A DNA stretch of 64,000 nt from JBMDXB01 sp048594975 (GTDB taxonomy: Bacteria; Acidobacteriota; Vicinamibacteria; Vicinamibacterales; 2-12-FULL-66-21), in the NCBI GenBank assembly GCA_048594975.1, contig JBMDXQ010000151.1, positions 7,399 to 71,398 on the forward strand. Direction: 5' to 3'. Made by a program: the position numbers and the translations under genes. The number at the start of each line of letters is the position of its first letter. Positions within the stretch are counted from its first letter, which is position 1. Below, one piece after another: positions 45,615 through 53,976 of the stretch. The notes below the pieces were generated by a model, which was given only the letters and a program-made list of their open reading frames with translations, was not told the DNA's origin and did not search any database.

Positions 45615-46659
45615 TCCCACGCCAGTACGGCGACTGCGCCGCGCGGACCGTCTCCAGCGCCCGCCGTGCACGCACGGTTGCGGTGGAAACGGGGATGCGC
45701 AGCTTCTCCGCGACAGCGGCAGGAGAAAGGTCGAGCGCCTCCGTTGCCGCACCGTCGAGCACGGCGAACGAGGCCTCGAGACAGGAGGAGAGCGCCGTGA
45801 GGTCGTACCCGCCCTCGGTGACGAGCGCGATCGCGCCGTGCCGATCGGCAACCTCCTTCAGGTGCTTGACGACACGCGCGTAGCCGGCGGTCGTAAGGCG
45901 CATCGAGGCGAGCGGATCGCGCTCGTGCGCATCGTAGCCGGCCGAGACCAGGAGCAGCTCCGGCGCGAAGGCATCGAGGACCGGCAGCGCCGCGTCCCGG
46001 TACACCAGATCGTAGTCGGCGTCGGTGGCACCGGCGTCGAGCGGGACGTTGAGCGTGTAGCCGGCGCCGCGGCCGATGCCGACCTCGTCGGCCGCGCCCG
46101 TCCCCGGATAGAACGGGTACTGGTGCGTCGACAGGTAGAGCACGCGGCGGTCCTCGTAGAACGTCCACTGCGTGCCGTTGCCGTGGTGCACGTCGATGTC
46201 GACGACGGCAACGCGCCCGGCGCCGGCCGCGAGGGTCGCTGCGGCCGCGATCGCGACGTTGTTGAACATGCAGAAGCCCATCGCGCGGTTCGCCTCGGCG
46301 TGGTGACCGGGCGGCCGGACCAGCGCGAACGCCGGCATCCGGTGCGAGAGCGCGAACTCGGCCGCCTGCACGGCGGCGCCCGCGGCGAGCAGCGCGATGT
46401 CGTAGGTTTCCGGCGAGGTGAACGTGTCCGCATCGAGCATCGCGGAGCGCCCCGCGGTGGCCGCGATGCGATCGACGTGCGCGGCGTCGTGCACGCGCAG
46501 CAGCTCCGCGCGGGTGGCCGGCCGCGGCGCCGCGATCTCGCCGCCCCGCTCCGCCCACCGCGTCGCAACCGCGTCGAACACGTGCGCGCGCTCCATCCGT
46601 TCCGGGTGGCCCGGCGGCGTCATGTGCTCTTCGAATCGCGGAGAGGTGATCAGCAGCAT
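45610..46659 (-). CDS. Histone deacetylase superfamily protein (AcuC/HDAC-like)
   Basis: Zinc-dependent amidohydrolase of the arginase/HDAC fold. The 349 residues have RPPGHHAEANRAMGFCMFNN near residue 140 (the catalytic His pair), VVDIDVHHGNGTQ near 175 (the zinc Asp and His) and VSAGYDAHERDPLA near 265 (the second zinc Asp), so the active site is complete. Bacterial members deacetylate acetyl-CoA synthetase, polyamines or unknown amides; the substrate here is unknown. It overlaps the DUF374 gene by 10 bp, so they are co-transcribed. Confidence 0.92.
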   Translation of the reverse strand: MLLITSPRFEEHMTPPGHPERMERAHVFDAVATRWAERGGEIAAPRPATRAELLRVHDAAHVDRIAATAGRSAMLDADTFTSPETYDIALLAAGAAVQAAEFALSHRMPAFALVRPPGHHAEANRAMGFCMFNNVAIAAAATLAAGAGRVAVVDIDVHHGNGTQWTFYEDRRVLYLSTHQYPFYPGTGAADEVGIGRGAGYTLNVPLDAGATDADYDLVYRDAALPVLDAFAPELLLVSAGYDAHERDPLASMRLTTAGYARVVKHLKEVADRHGAIALVTEGGYDLTALSSCLEASFAVLDGAATEALDLSPAAVAEKLRIPVSTATVRARRALETVRAAQSPYWRGI

Positions 46660-47357
46660 GGCCCCTGCATGCCCGCGGCCCCCGGCCTACTCGTGCCCCT
46701 GCCCTGCAGCAGCTCGCGCGCCCGCCTCTCCAGCGCGTGCAGCCGCTCCTCGAGCTCGCGGCGCTTCTCCTCTATTGTCCGCTCGTCGGTGTCGGGCACG
46801 TCGATCGGGGCGCCGATGGCCAGCGCGACGAGGCTGAACGGCTTCGGGATCTGCGCCGCGTCCCAGCTCGACATCGTCCAGTGGCGCTCCGATTCGACAT
46901 GGAACGGCAGCAGCGGGTGCCCGGTTGCCCCCGCGAGCCAGACCGCGCCGGGCTGCGCGACCCGCGCCGGCCCGCGCGGCCCATCCAGCGTGAAGGCGGC
47001 AGGCCGCCCTGCCGCCAGGTCCCGCCGCAACTGCACGAGCGCCTTCACGCCGCCGCGCGTGGTGGAACCGCGCGCCGTTCCGTAGCCGAACCGCCTGATG
47101 ATGCGCGCGATCCACTCGCCATCGAAGTTCTCGCTGGTGATGACGATGATGCCGCGGTGCTTCCAGAACAGCATGCCCGGCAGGATGCGGCCATGCCAGA
47201 ACGCGATGATGGGCGCGCGCCCGCTGCTGACGACCGTCTCATGGTGTTCCAGCCCGTCGACGGTCCAGCGCAGCGTGCTGGCGAGCATCGCGATCATGGG
47301 CGACCCGACGGCGCCAATCACCGACGCCCTGGCGAGCTGCGTCCGGGAGAGCGGCAT
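46650..47357 (-). CDS. DUF374 lysophospholipid acyltransferase-like protein
   Basis: A 235-residue protein of the DUF374 family, related to lysophospholipid and lipid A acyltransferases. Key segments are the acceptor motif AFWHGRILPGMLFWKHRG near residue 50, SENFDGEWIARIIRRFGYGT and the TLDGPRGPARVAQPGAVWLA motif near 125. A hydrophobic N-terminal helix suggests membrane association. The C-terminus is a coiled-coil-like tail. It is the first gene of the unit with the HDAC-like protein. A role in envelope lipid modification is inference. Confidence 0.88.
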   Translation of the reverse strand: MPLSRTQLARASVIGAVGSPMIAMLASTLRWTVDGLEHHETVVSSGRAPIIAFWHGRILPGMLFWKHRGIIVITSENFDGEWIARIIRRFGYGTARGSTTRGGVKALVQLRRDLAAGRPAAFTLDGPRGPARVAQPGAVWLAGATGHPLLPFHVESERHWTMSSWDAAQIPKPFSLVALAIGAPIDVPDTDERTIEEKRRELEERLHALERRARELLQGRGTSRPGAAGMQGPCC

Positions 47358-47540
47358 GGATGAGCGAATCGTACTGGGTCGAACGCGCCATTTCCACCGC
47401 GGTGCCGGGACGGGTATGAAGTTCTCGCGGTGTTGGTGGCGTGCGCCGTGTGCGCCGATCGGACGAGACGCCAGATGTTCGTGCCGAGGGAGACTATAAA
47501 CGGCGCAGTTGGGGAGATGTCGCCCGCAATTCCCGGGCGC

Positions 47541-47978
47541 TCAGGCCTGCCGCTCTACGACAGACCCGGCTCTGTACAACTCGCGCAGGTGCAGTTCGGC
47601 CCGCAGCATCTGATCCTGCAACGCCTGGGCGGCCGCATGTCGCGCGCCGGCATCGGCGATGACCTCGCGCATCTCGATACCCGCACGGCTGATGCCTGCA
47701 TGATATGCGTCGAGAGCCCAGGCAGGAGCTTCACACTGGCGGTTGCCGCAGGTTCCGCCGACATAAGTCTGGCGGGCTTCGCACGCATAGTCGTGAAGAG
47801 CCTCGCCGGCACCGCGGCACAGGCGCGAGAGCGAGATCCGGCCAGCCATCCAGGCGAGGTACTTCCTGCGTACTTTCGCCACGTACGAACGGCGGCGGAC
47901 GGCATCCCGGCGAAGCAGCCGCTTCTGCAGCGGTTCGAAACGAATCAGCATTCTCTCGCGAGGTATGTCGGAGGTCAC
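47541..47978 (-). CDS. Hypothetical protein, candidate sigma-54-controlled gene
   Basis: A 145-residue basic protein (GTG start), or 136 residues from the ATG at 47951. I do not recognise a family. It is Arg-rich at the N-terminus, with four Cys in the middle (RLCRGAG, YACEARQ, GTCGNRQCEAP) and an amphipathic C-terminal helix (HAAAQALQDQMLRAELHLREL). No signal peptide is evident. The main support is a good -24/-12 element 27 bp upstream and the absence of any better frame in the stretch. The 183 bp between it and the DUF374 start hold nothing I can name. Confidence 0.45.
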   Translation of the reverse strand: MTSDIPRERMLIRFEPLQKRLLRRDAVRRRSYVAKVRRKYLAWMAGRISLSRLCRGAGEALHDYACEARQTYVGGTCGNRQCEAPAWALDAYHAGISRAGIEMREVIADAGARHAAAQALQDQMLRAELHLRELYRAGSVVERQA

Positions 47979-48004
47979 GGCGTGCGCCCCGGCCTCACGT
48001 GCTT

Positions 48005-48020
48005 TGCAGTTTGTGTGCCG
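48005..48020 (-). promoter_or_regulatory. Sigma-54 promoter (-24/-12) of the 145-residue hypothetical gene
   Basis: CGGCACACAAACTGCA on the minus strand. GG-N10-GC spacing is exact, with GGCAC and TGCA; 9 of 12 defined positions match TGGCACGN4TTGCW. Confidence 0.6.
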
Positions 48021-48234
48021 CCACTGAAAAGGCGGGGTTGACGCGCGATGCGTGGTCCACTAAACTGTCGAGCCGGAAATTTCTCCCTACGCGATTAATA
48101 CGCGTGACGGCTGTGAGGGTGCTGCGACTGCCGCCGCGATGCGGCGCCCGCCTGTCGAACGCCGTGAGACGCAGGCATGCGCCTGGCCGGTGCGATCGTG
48201 CAGGGCGGACCAGACTGCCGGAGGCAGAGAGGCA

Positions 48235-48624
48235 ATGTTCCCCACGCCAGTCCAACTCACGTTTGCCGAGTTGATTCGAGCCTTGGTGCTCAATCCAGCA
48301 GCCGACACCGAACGGTGGCGTGCACGCCGGCCGCGGGCCGCTCGGCAAGTGCCCGGCGACCGTGAGGCTCTGCACCGCCGGCTGCGGCGATACGAGGAGG
48401 AACTCGAACGGCTGCGGGTCGAGAACGAGTATCTCCGGCAGTCCGCGATGGCCTTCGGCGACCTCGCCGAACGGCTAAACCATTCGATCAGAAGTGCCCA
48501 TCCGCTCAGAAGTGCACGAGCGCGCGAAACCCGCGTCGAAGCCCAGGCCGGCAACGACCGTGGCGATCGGCGGAAGACACTAGCCGGTTGTGTCCGAGTG
48601 AATCCTACGATACGCTGCGATTGA
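48235..48624 (+). CDS. Small coiled-coil protein of unknown function
   Basis: A 129-residue protein with a predicted coiled coil near residues 50-85 (YEEELERLRVENEYLRQSAM, then GDLAERLNHS) and basic, disordered ends. The N-terminus TPVQLTFAELIRALVLNP may be a short helix pair. The ATG is preceded by GAGGCAGAGAGG. The ELERLRVENEYLR heptads resemble those of IS3-type OrfA proteins, but there is no helix-turn-helix or terminal repeat, so I do not call it a transposase. It is followed by the receiver gene 33 bp downstream and may be its partner. Confidence 0.5.
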   Translation: MFPTPVQLTFAELIRALVLNPAADTERWRARRPRAARQVPGDREALHRRLRRYEEELERLRVENEYLRQSAMAFGDLAERLNHSIRSAHPLRSARARETRVEAQAGNDRGDRRKTLAGCVRVNPTIRCD

Positions 48625-48657
48625 ATCCCCAACGATCTCTAGCGAGCGGCCATCATC

Positions 48658-49035
48658 GTGGAGCAGGCAATCGATTCGAAGCGCAGCATCCTGATCGTCG
48701 ACGACGACCTCTCGTTGCTCGACGCCCTGGAGCGCGCCCTCAAGCAGACCGGACAGCTGAAGGTCTCGGCACTGGCGAACTTCGCGGACGCGCGGCGCGC
48801 GCTCCACTCCGAGAAGTTCGACGTGCTCATCACGGACGTGCGCCTCGGCGCGTTCAACGGACTCCAGCTCGCCGTCCTCGCCGCGGACCAGAATCCGGGC
48901 ATCCAGTTGATCGTGTTCTCGGGTTTCGACGACCCTGTGCTCAGACAGGAAGCCGAACGGCTCGGCGCGGTCTACCTCGTGAAACCGGTCACCAGCCGGC
49001 AGCTGCTCGACCTGATACGCAGCCCCACCGCGTAG
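48658..49035 (+). CDS. Single-domain response regulator (receiver only)
   Basis: A 125-residue receiver domain with nothing attached. The acidic pocket (LIVDDDLSLL), the phosphoacceptor Asp (LITDVRLGAFNG, near residue 60), the switch Ser (IVFSGFDD) and Lys (YLVKPV) are all present, so it should be phosphorylated by a histidine kinase. It converges, stop to stop with 7 bp between, on a sigma-54 activator that lacks a receiver. Together they look like a PrsR-type regulator split into two proteins; that pairing is inference. No histidine kinase is in the window. Confidence 0.9.
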   Translation: MEQAIDSKRSILIVDDDLSLLDALERALKQTGQLKVSALANFADARRALHSEKFDVLITDVRLGAFNGLQLAVLAADQNPGIQLIVFSGFDDPVLRQEAERLGAVYLVKPVTSRQLLDLIRSPTA

Positions 49036-49042
49036 GAGACGG

Positions 49043-50182
<1,140 letters not shown>

Positions 50183-50218
50183 GGTTGTCGTCCTGTCGGA
50201 GCAATTGCAGGGGTAAGA

Positions 50219-50248
50219 AGATTATGGGCGGGAGTTGGAAGAAGTCAA
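50219..50248 (-). promoter_or_regulatory. Sigma-70-type promoter of the sigma-54 activator gene
   Basis: TTGACT (-35) and TAATCT (-10) with an 18-bp spacer on the minus strand; CATAAT two bases earlier with a 16-bp spacer is equally possible. The -10 lies 36 bp from the GTG start. Confidence 0.6.
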
Positions 50249-50508
50249 GCGCTGATGGAACTTTCTGCCAACTTCACGCGCCTACCGAAATGTAATCGCA
50301 GCGATCACGATCGGCAGACTGGCGCGAAAAGCAAGATCATATAACGACTTAGGGTCCTCGAGCGAACACCCTGGGGCCTGGCCGCGTCCTTCGCGAGGGA
50401 CACCGAGAGCCCGCCATCCTCGCTGAAGAAGGACGACTTAGTTCCTGCGGGAAGCAGACTTCAGGACGAGGTGGGCCCGAATCGCGCCGTGGAAAGCGCG
50501 ACGAGGCA

Positions 50509-50524
50509 TGGCATCCGGGTTGCC
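50509..50524 (+). promoter_or_regulatory. Sigma-54 promoter (-24/-12) of the lipoprotein gene
   Basis: TGGCATCCGGGTTGCC. GG-N10-GC spacing is exact, with TGGCA and TTGC; 9 of 12 defined positions match. It is 64 bp before the TTG start. Confidence 0.65.
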
Positions 50525-50588
50525 CTTTCTTACTTGCGAACACTCGACGCGATGCTTTGCCTGGCGTCGCGGCTCTGAGGGCCCGGTC

Positions 50589-51146
50589 TTGAAACCACCG
50601 CGAATCCGTCACGTCGCTCGGCAGGAGATTAAGAGAGGGGCCGGTGCGAGGGGACGCGCAGTGCTTGCCGCCGTCCTGGCGGTCGCCGCTGCCGCGGTAG
50701 CGTGTGGTGGTGAACGCGACCTCGGCCCGCGGGAACCGACGACGGAAACGCCTCCCGCGCCCGCACCGCCTCGCACGGAGGAGATCATCGTCGTCAAGGG
50801 TACCGAGCGGCTGGAGTGGAATCAGCGCCTGTCGGATCCAGCAGAGCTCGGCCGCTATAGATTCGCCGCGTACGTGGACTCGACGCGCAGCGAATTGCCG
50901 GGCGCGAGCTGTCGCGCGACGTCGCCGGACACTGCCGTCTGCGTGACGCCGCTGCCGCTGCTGCGGCCCGGTCGCCGCGTGCTGCGGCTCGTCTCGTACC
51001 TTGCCTCTAAGAACCTCGACAGCCAGCCATCGGCTCCCATTACCCTCATGGTGAGGCCAACAGCGTTATCGCCCACGCTGCGGGAGCGCCTGCCGGGGGA
51101 ACGGCTGGAGCCCCCCGCGTCGCGGTTGACGATTGGCGGCCCGTAA
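50589..51146 (+). CDS. Putative lipoprotein with a fibronectin-III-like domain
   Basis: A 185-residue protein with a basic N-terminus, a hydrophobic stretch and a lipobox ending AAAVAC (Cys near residue 36). The mature part has a beta-sandwich-like pattern (IIVVKGTERLEWNQ; YRFAAYVDSTRSELPG; GRRVLRLVSYLASKN) resembling a fibronectin type III or Ig-like domain, with two Cys (SCRATSPDTAVC) probably forming a disulfide. The TTG start is preceded by GAGGG at 7-nt spacing and gives a plausible signal peptide. Its sigma-54 promoter groups it with the PEP-CTERM region. The exact family is unknown. Confidence 0.65.
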   Translation: MKPPRIRHVARQEIKRGAGARGRAVLAAVLAVAAAAVACGGERDLGPREPTTETPPAPAPPRTEEIIVVKGTERLEWNQRLSDPAELGRYRFAAYVDSTRSELPGASCRATSPDTAVCVTPLPLLRPGRRVLRLVSYLASKNLDSQPSAPITLMVRPTALSPTLRERLPGERLEPPASRLTIGGP

Positions 51147-51287
51147 GCGCAGCCGGCAACCACGCCGTCCTGCTGGCCGACGCGGCGGCGAGCGGTTGGC
51201 AGCCAGTTGCTCCCAACAGCCCGTGTGCGGATGGTAGAGACCGTCTCGTCTCCCGGATCGGGCGGGCTGGTGCGCCAAACCGGCAGG

Positions 51288-51303
51288 CGGAATGGTGGTT
51301 GCT
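51288..51303 (+). promoter_or_regulatory. Sigma-54 promoter (-24/-12) of the 76-residue gene
   Basis: CGGAATGGTGGTTGCT. GG-N10-GC spacing is exact, with TTGCT; 9 of 12 defined positions match. The ATG is 24 bp downstream, behind a GTGAGG ribosome-binding site. Confidence 0.55.
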
Positions 51304-51327
51304 AGGCACTGCCCGTGAGGCCCACCG

Positions 51328-51558
51328 ATGGAGATTCGATTCGTTTCGACGTTGACCGCGGACGACGAAAGCTACCTGGCCCCCGTCCTGCTGCGAGCGG
51401 TTACAGCGATCCTCGACGTCATGCCGATTGCCTATACGATTCGAATCGAAACGCTGGACGGCCGCGCCTTTCAGCACACTCATCCGCCCGCGTCGTCATT
51501 CTCCGAACCCGATCGCAAGGTCGTGCCCGAGAGCGTACCCAGGGTCTCAGGAGCGTAG
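51328..51558 (+). CDS. Small hypothetical protein
   Basis: A 76-residue soluble protein with an alternating beta-alpha-beta pattern (EIRFVSTLTADDESYLAPVL, then LDVMPIAYTIRIETLDG) and a polar tail. It has no signal peptide or membrane helix and I do not recognise a family. Support comes from a sigma-54 element and a GTGAGG ribosome-binding site at proper spacing. The N-terminal 55 residues look like a folded domain. Confidence 0.5.
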   Translation: MEIRFVSTLTADDESYLAPVLLRAVTAILDVMPIAYTIRIETLDGRAFQHTHPPASSFSEPDRKVVPESVPRVSGA

Positions 51559-51652
51559 ATCCGCGGCGGCGCTTTGCGAGACAAAAGGCGCCGTAGAGGA
51601 CGAATCCCGCGCCGACCTCCTTCGAATCTCCAGAAAAGGTGAGGCTGCCCAA

Positions 51653-51668
51653 GGGCACGCCCCGTGCT
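51653..51668 (+). promoter_or_regulatory. Sigma-54 promoter (-24/-12) of small membrane protein A
   Basis: GGGCACGCCCCGTGCT. GG-N10-GC spacing is exact, with GGCACG and TGCT; 10 of 12 defined positions match, the best of the set. It is 51 bp before the ATG. Confidence 0.65.
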
Positions 51669-51719
51669 CGAACGATCCCTGCACGTTGTCGTGTTCCGCG
51701 GGGCGCTGGCACCCGGTGT

Positions 51720-51956
51720 ATGTCGGAGTTGCTCTCCTCCTGTATCGCTCTCGCCCTCGCAGGCGTCTGCGTCGCTGCAGCGCTGGAGCTCGCGGCAGCA
51801 GGAACGTCCGAGGCAGTCACCCTCGTCCTGTTCGGAGTTTCCCTCTCTGCCGTTGCACGGGCTGCGCACCGACCGACGTCGGGCCGGCGATCGGCCCCCC
51901 GAACCCGCACACCCTGGGTCCGCGCTCGCTCATCGCCCGAAGGCTGCGTGAGGTAG
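51720..51956 (+). CDS. Small two-helix membrane protein A
   Basis: A 78-residue protein with two hydrophobic segments (LLSSCIALALAGVCVAAALE and VTLVLFGVSLSAVARAA) joined by a short turn containing TSEAVT, then a basic Arg/Pro-rich tail. It is the most divergent of three similar proteins encoded in tandem: the EAV core, second helix and following Arg-rich tail align with proteins B and C. The ribosome-binding site is weak. Its sigma-54 element supports expression. The function is unknown. Confidence 0.5.
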   Translation: MSELLSSCIALALAGVCVAAALELAAAGTSEAVTLVLFGVSLSAVARAAHRPTSGRRSAPRTRTPWVRARSSPEGCVR

Positions 51957-52114
51957 CGGTCGCCTGTCGCGTGGCACCGCCGGCAAGTCGAGAAGCGCCG
52001 ATCCGGCAGACAGAAGGTTTCAGGGTGGACGACTTTCGAGCGGCTGTTCCTGAGGACTCTCGCGAGAATCGCTGGAAACGGCGTCAATCGAGCGGACGTC
52101 AGGGTGTGCGCTTG

Positions 52115-52130
52115 CGGCACATGGGCTGCT
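52115..52130 (+). promoter_or_regulatory. Sigma-54 promoter (-24/-12) of small membrane protein B
   Basis: CGGCACATGGGCTGCT. GG-N10-GC spacing is exact, with GGCAC and TGCT; 9 of 12 defined positions match. It is 42 bp before the ATG. Confidence 0.65.
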
Positions 52131-52172
52131 TTGTAGACCGCAGCGCTTGGCGTCGGCGCCGGGCATCACCAT

Positions 52173-52562
52173 ATGAGAATCAAGAGCAGCGCGTTGGCAC
52201 TTCTGGGTCTGGTGGGTACGACCCCTCTCGTCACTCAGCGATTGCAGGACGCATGGAATGCTCCGGAAGCCGTGTGGATCGGGTGCTGGGGCTTCGCGCT
52301 TCTCGCGCTCAGTCGTGCACTGCGAGGGCGAGCAGCGGCGACTTACGTCAGCGAGCTGCCGGGTCGCGCCGTGGTTCCGCAGCCTTGGCCCTCGCGTCCG
52401 CTGGTCGCGCAGCGAACGGTCACCCTCGAACATCGGGCTCTCCCCGCCTCCGCAGCACCACCGGTACGGCCCGCGCCGCGTCGACGGCGGGCCCTGGGGA
52501 GCCTTCCAACCGCTGTTTGCTCGCCTCGCCTGGACGTCGTCGAGGGGCAGCTCGGGAATTAG
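52173..52562 (+). CDS. Small two-helix membrane protein B
   Basis: A 129-residue protein whose first 50 residues form two hydrophobic segments (SALALLGLVGTTPLVTQ and AVWIGCWGFALLALSRAL) separated by a polar turn with NAPEAVW. A long Pro/Arg-rich, probably cytoplasmic tail follows. The APEAVWIGCWGFALLAL core is shared with protein C (APEAVWLACWGTVLLAL) and more loosely with A. No strong ribosome-binding site is visible. The length of the tail is uncertain and may be over-extended. Confidence 0.5.
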   Translation: MRIKSSALALLGLVGTTPLVTQRLQDAWNAPEAVWIGCWGFALLALSRALRGRAAATYVSELPGRAVVPQPWPSRPLVAQRTVTLEHRALPASAAPPVRPAPRRRRALGSLPTAVCSPRLDVVEGQLGN

Positions 52563-52759
52563 TGCCCGTCCTCGTCAATCTCGATCAGAACTTGAAGCGC
52601 GTTGCGCCTCCGACACTCACTCGATCCAGCGCGAAGGCGGCGCCGGCGCCGCAGACAGAAGGCTGCGCCGCTGCCGACTTCGGGTTCGGCGGAAGCGGCG
52701 CGCGGCGTGAAATCGCGGGAAATTCCCTTAGATTTTGCACATCACGGTCTTCCGCGGCC

Positions 52760-52775
52760 CGGTATGCAGCTTGCT
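52760..52775 (+). promoter_or_regulatory. Sigma-54 promoter (-24/-12) of small membrane protein C and the PEP-CTERM gene
   Basis: CGGTATGCAGCTTGCT. GG-N10-GC spacing is exact, with TTGCT; 9 of 12 defined positions match. It is 58 bp before protein C. No equivalent element lies between protein C and the PEP-CTERM gene, so both are probably driven from here. Confidence 0.6.
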
Positions 52776-52833
52776 GTCCCCATTCGCACGGCAACGTGGG
52801 CAATCGTGCGCCCACAACGAGGTGAGACCCGGC

Positions 52834-53061
52834 GTGAGTCTCTTGACGGTCATCGGCGTCGCGGGGGCGACAATACTCGGGACGCGAGGTGTAGAGAGCG
52901 CGTTGGGTGCCCCCGAAGCCGTGTGGCTCGCGTGTTGGGGCACGGTACTGCTCGCGCTCGGCGGCGTGCTGCGACGCCCCGAGCGCCGTCGGAGCCGTTC
53001 GGTTCGTCCGGTGACCTGGAACGATTCGCCCGATTCCTGGTCTCCTGCCGTTGAGGGTTGA
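52834..53061 (+). CDS. Small two-helix membrane protein C
   Basis: A 75-residue protein: helix one is LLTVIGVAGATILGTRGV, then ALGAPEAVW, then helix two (LACWGTVLLALGGVLRR) and a short polar tail. It is the closest paralogue of protein B. I chose GTG 52834 with AGGTGAG 7-13 nt upstream; GTG 52822 is an alternative adding four residues. It is 34 bp from the PEP-CTERM gene and probably co-transcribed with it. A link to protein sorting or envelope assembly is only suggested by position. Confidence 0.55.
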   Translation: MSLLTVIGVAGATILGTRGVESALGAPEAVWLACWGTVLLALGGVLRRPERRRSRSVRPVTWNDSPDSWSPAVEG

Positions 53062-53095
53062 ACGTCAATCGACTCGGGGCGAGACGTACACGATC

Positions 53096-53746
53096 ATGAT
53101 GAATCGCGTCAAAACGTCATTACGTTACCTGCTCCCGCTCGTCGCGGTGCTCGTGCTTCCGGTGACGGCGGACGCTGAAACCTACGGGTTCGGGTGCATC
53201 ACTGGGAACAATCTGGGCGACTGCGCGATTCTCGAGGACCAGATTACCCTGGAGGTGACGGCAGGCAGCTCGGGCACGGTGAACTTCCTGTTCACCAACA
53301 ACGGCCCGGAGGACTCGTCGATCACCAACGTCTATTTCAACGATCTGCTGCCGCCCCTGCTCGGCCTCCCGTCGATTATCACGTTCAGCACCGGCGTGAG
53401 CTTCAGCGCCGGCTGCTCGCCGGCCGATCTGCCTGGTGGCAACACCTACGGTTTCACGACGTCTTACTGTGCCGACTCCAACAGCCCCACTCAGCCGAAC
53501 GGGGTCAATAGCGGCGAGTGGCTGAACATCGCCTACACGCTGCAAGACAGCGCCACAATCGACGACGTCATCGCCGCGATCGACTCGGGCGACTACCGCG
53601 TTGGCATCAGGGTCCAGGGATTCGACAGCGGCGGCAGCGAAGGAGGGATCGTGCGGGGCCGCGTCCCCGAGCCCTCGACGCTGCTCTTCGTGATGAGCGG
53701 GCTGTTCCTGCTACCGGTGGCACGGCGGCGCCTCGCGCGCGTCTAG
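53096..53746 (+). CDS. PEP-CTERM sorting-domain protein
   Basis: A 216-residue exported protein with an N-terminal signal peptide (residues 1-26; YLLPLVAVLVLPVTADA), a beta-rich secreted body with paired Cys and a C-terminal PEP-CTERM signal (VPEPSTLLFVMSGLFLLPVA followed by RRRLARV). The signal contains the PEP motif, a hydrophobic helix and a basic end, so an exosortase should process it at the inner membrane. The tandem ATGATG gives two possible starts. It lies between small membrane protein C and the TPR lipoprotein gene of the same system. No exosortase is in the window. Confidence 0.9.
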   Translation: MMNRVKTSLRYLLPLVAVLVLPVTADAETYGFGCITGNNLGDCAILEDQITLEVTAGSSGTVNFLFTNNGPEDSSITNVYFNDLLPPLLGLPSIITFSTGVSFSAGCSPADLPGGNTYGFTTSYCADSNSPTQPNGVNSGEWLNIAYTLQDSATIDDVIAAIDSGDYRVGIRVQGFDSGGSEGGIVRGRVPEPSTLLFVMSGLFLLPVARRRLARV

Positions 53747-53775
53747 TCCGCGGACTGTCAGCACGCGGCGCAGAG

Positions 53776-53807
53776 GACAAAAGTCATTCCCCGCGATGAC
53801 TTTTGTC
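53776..53807. terminator. Perfect 12-bp hairpin after the PEP-CTERM gene
   Basis: GACAAAAGTCAT and its exact complement ATGACTTTTGTC with an 8-nt loop (TCCCCGCG), 30 bp after the stop. The second arm contains TTTT but is not followed by a U-tract, so factor-independent termination is uncertain. It could also be a REP-like intergenic element. Confidence 0.55.
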
Positions 53808-53906
53808 GCCGCCGTAACCCCTTCGCGCGCTACTCCACCCACGCCCCTCAGCGTCTAACGCACTCCAGACGAAGGACTTGTACGATCCTCCCGCTTCGCC
53901 GATGCG

Positions 53907-53922
53907 CGGACCGTGGTTTGCT
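53907..53922 (+). promoter_or_regulatory. Sigma-54 promoter (-24/-12) of the TPR lipoprotein operon
   Basis: CGGACCGTGGTTTGCT. GG-N10-GC spacing is exact, with TTGCT; 9 of 12 defined positions match. It is 54 bp before the ATG. Confidence 0.65.
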
Positions 53923-53976
53923 GAACCGGTTTCGGCCGTGCGGTTCAACGACAATCGAACACTTCTGCGCGCACAG

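Larger units (their letters stand above)
50183..50588. other. Intergenic region with divergent promoters
   Basis: About 400 bp between the activator and the lipoprotein gene. It holds a sigma-70-type promoter facing the activator at the left and a sigma-54 element facing the lipoprotein at the right. The middle (about 50250-50500) shows no supported reading frame and probably includes the upstream binding site for the activator. I cannot identify that site with confidence. Confidence 0.5.

Noticed and set aside
45600..45851. N-terminal extension of LeuS of up to 84 residues
   Set aside because: The extension is an Arg/Ser-rich reading inside the HDAC gene. The family N-terminus and a TATAAT support GTG 45599.
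47430..48041. A 203-codon plus-strand frame overlapping the 145-residue hypothetical gene
   Set aside because: No domain, no ribosome-binding site and a less protein-like composition. The minus-strand frame has a sigma-54 element.
48235..48624. IS3-type transposase OrfA
   Set aside because: Only the coiled-coil heptads resemble OrfA. There is no helix-turn-helix, OrfB, terminal inverted repeat or target duplication.
51197..51211. TGGCAGCCAGTTGCT as a sigma-54 promoter
   Set aside because: GG and GC are separated by 9 nt rather than the required 10, and it lies 116 bp from the gene. The correctly spaced element at 51288 is preferred.
53878..53976. Earlier ATG at 53878 for the TPR lipoprotein
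   Set aside because: It would include the -24/-12 element in the coding sequence and put 33 extra residues before the lipoprotein signal.
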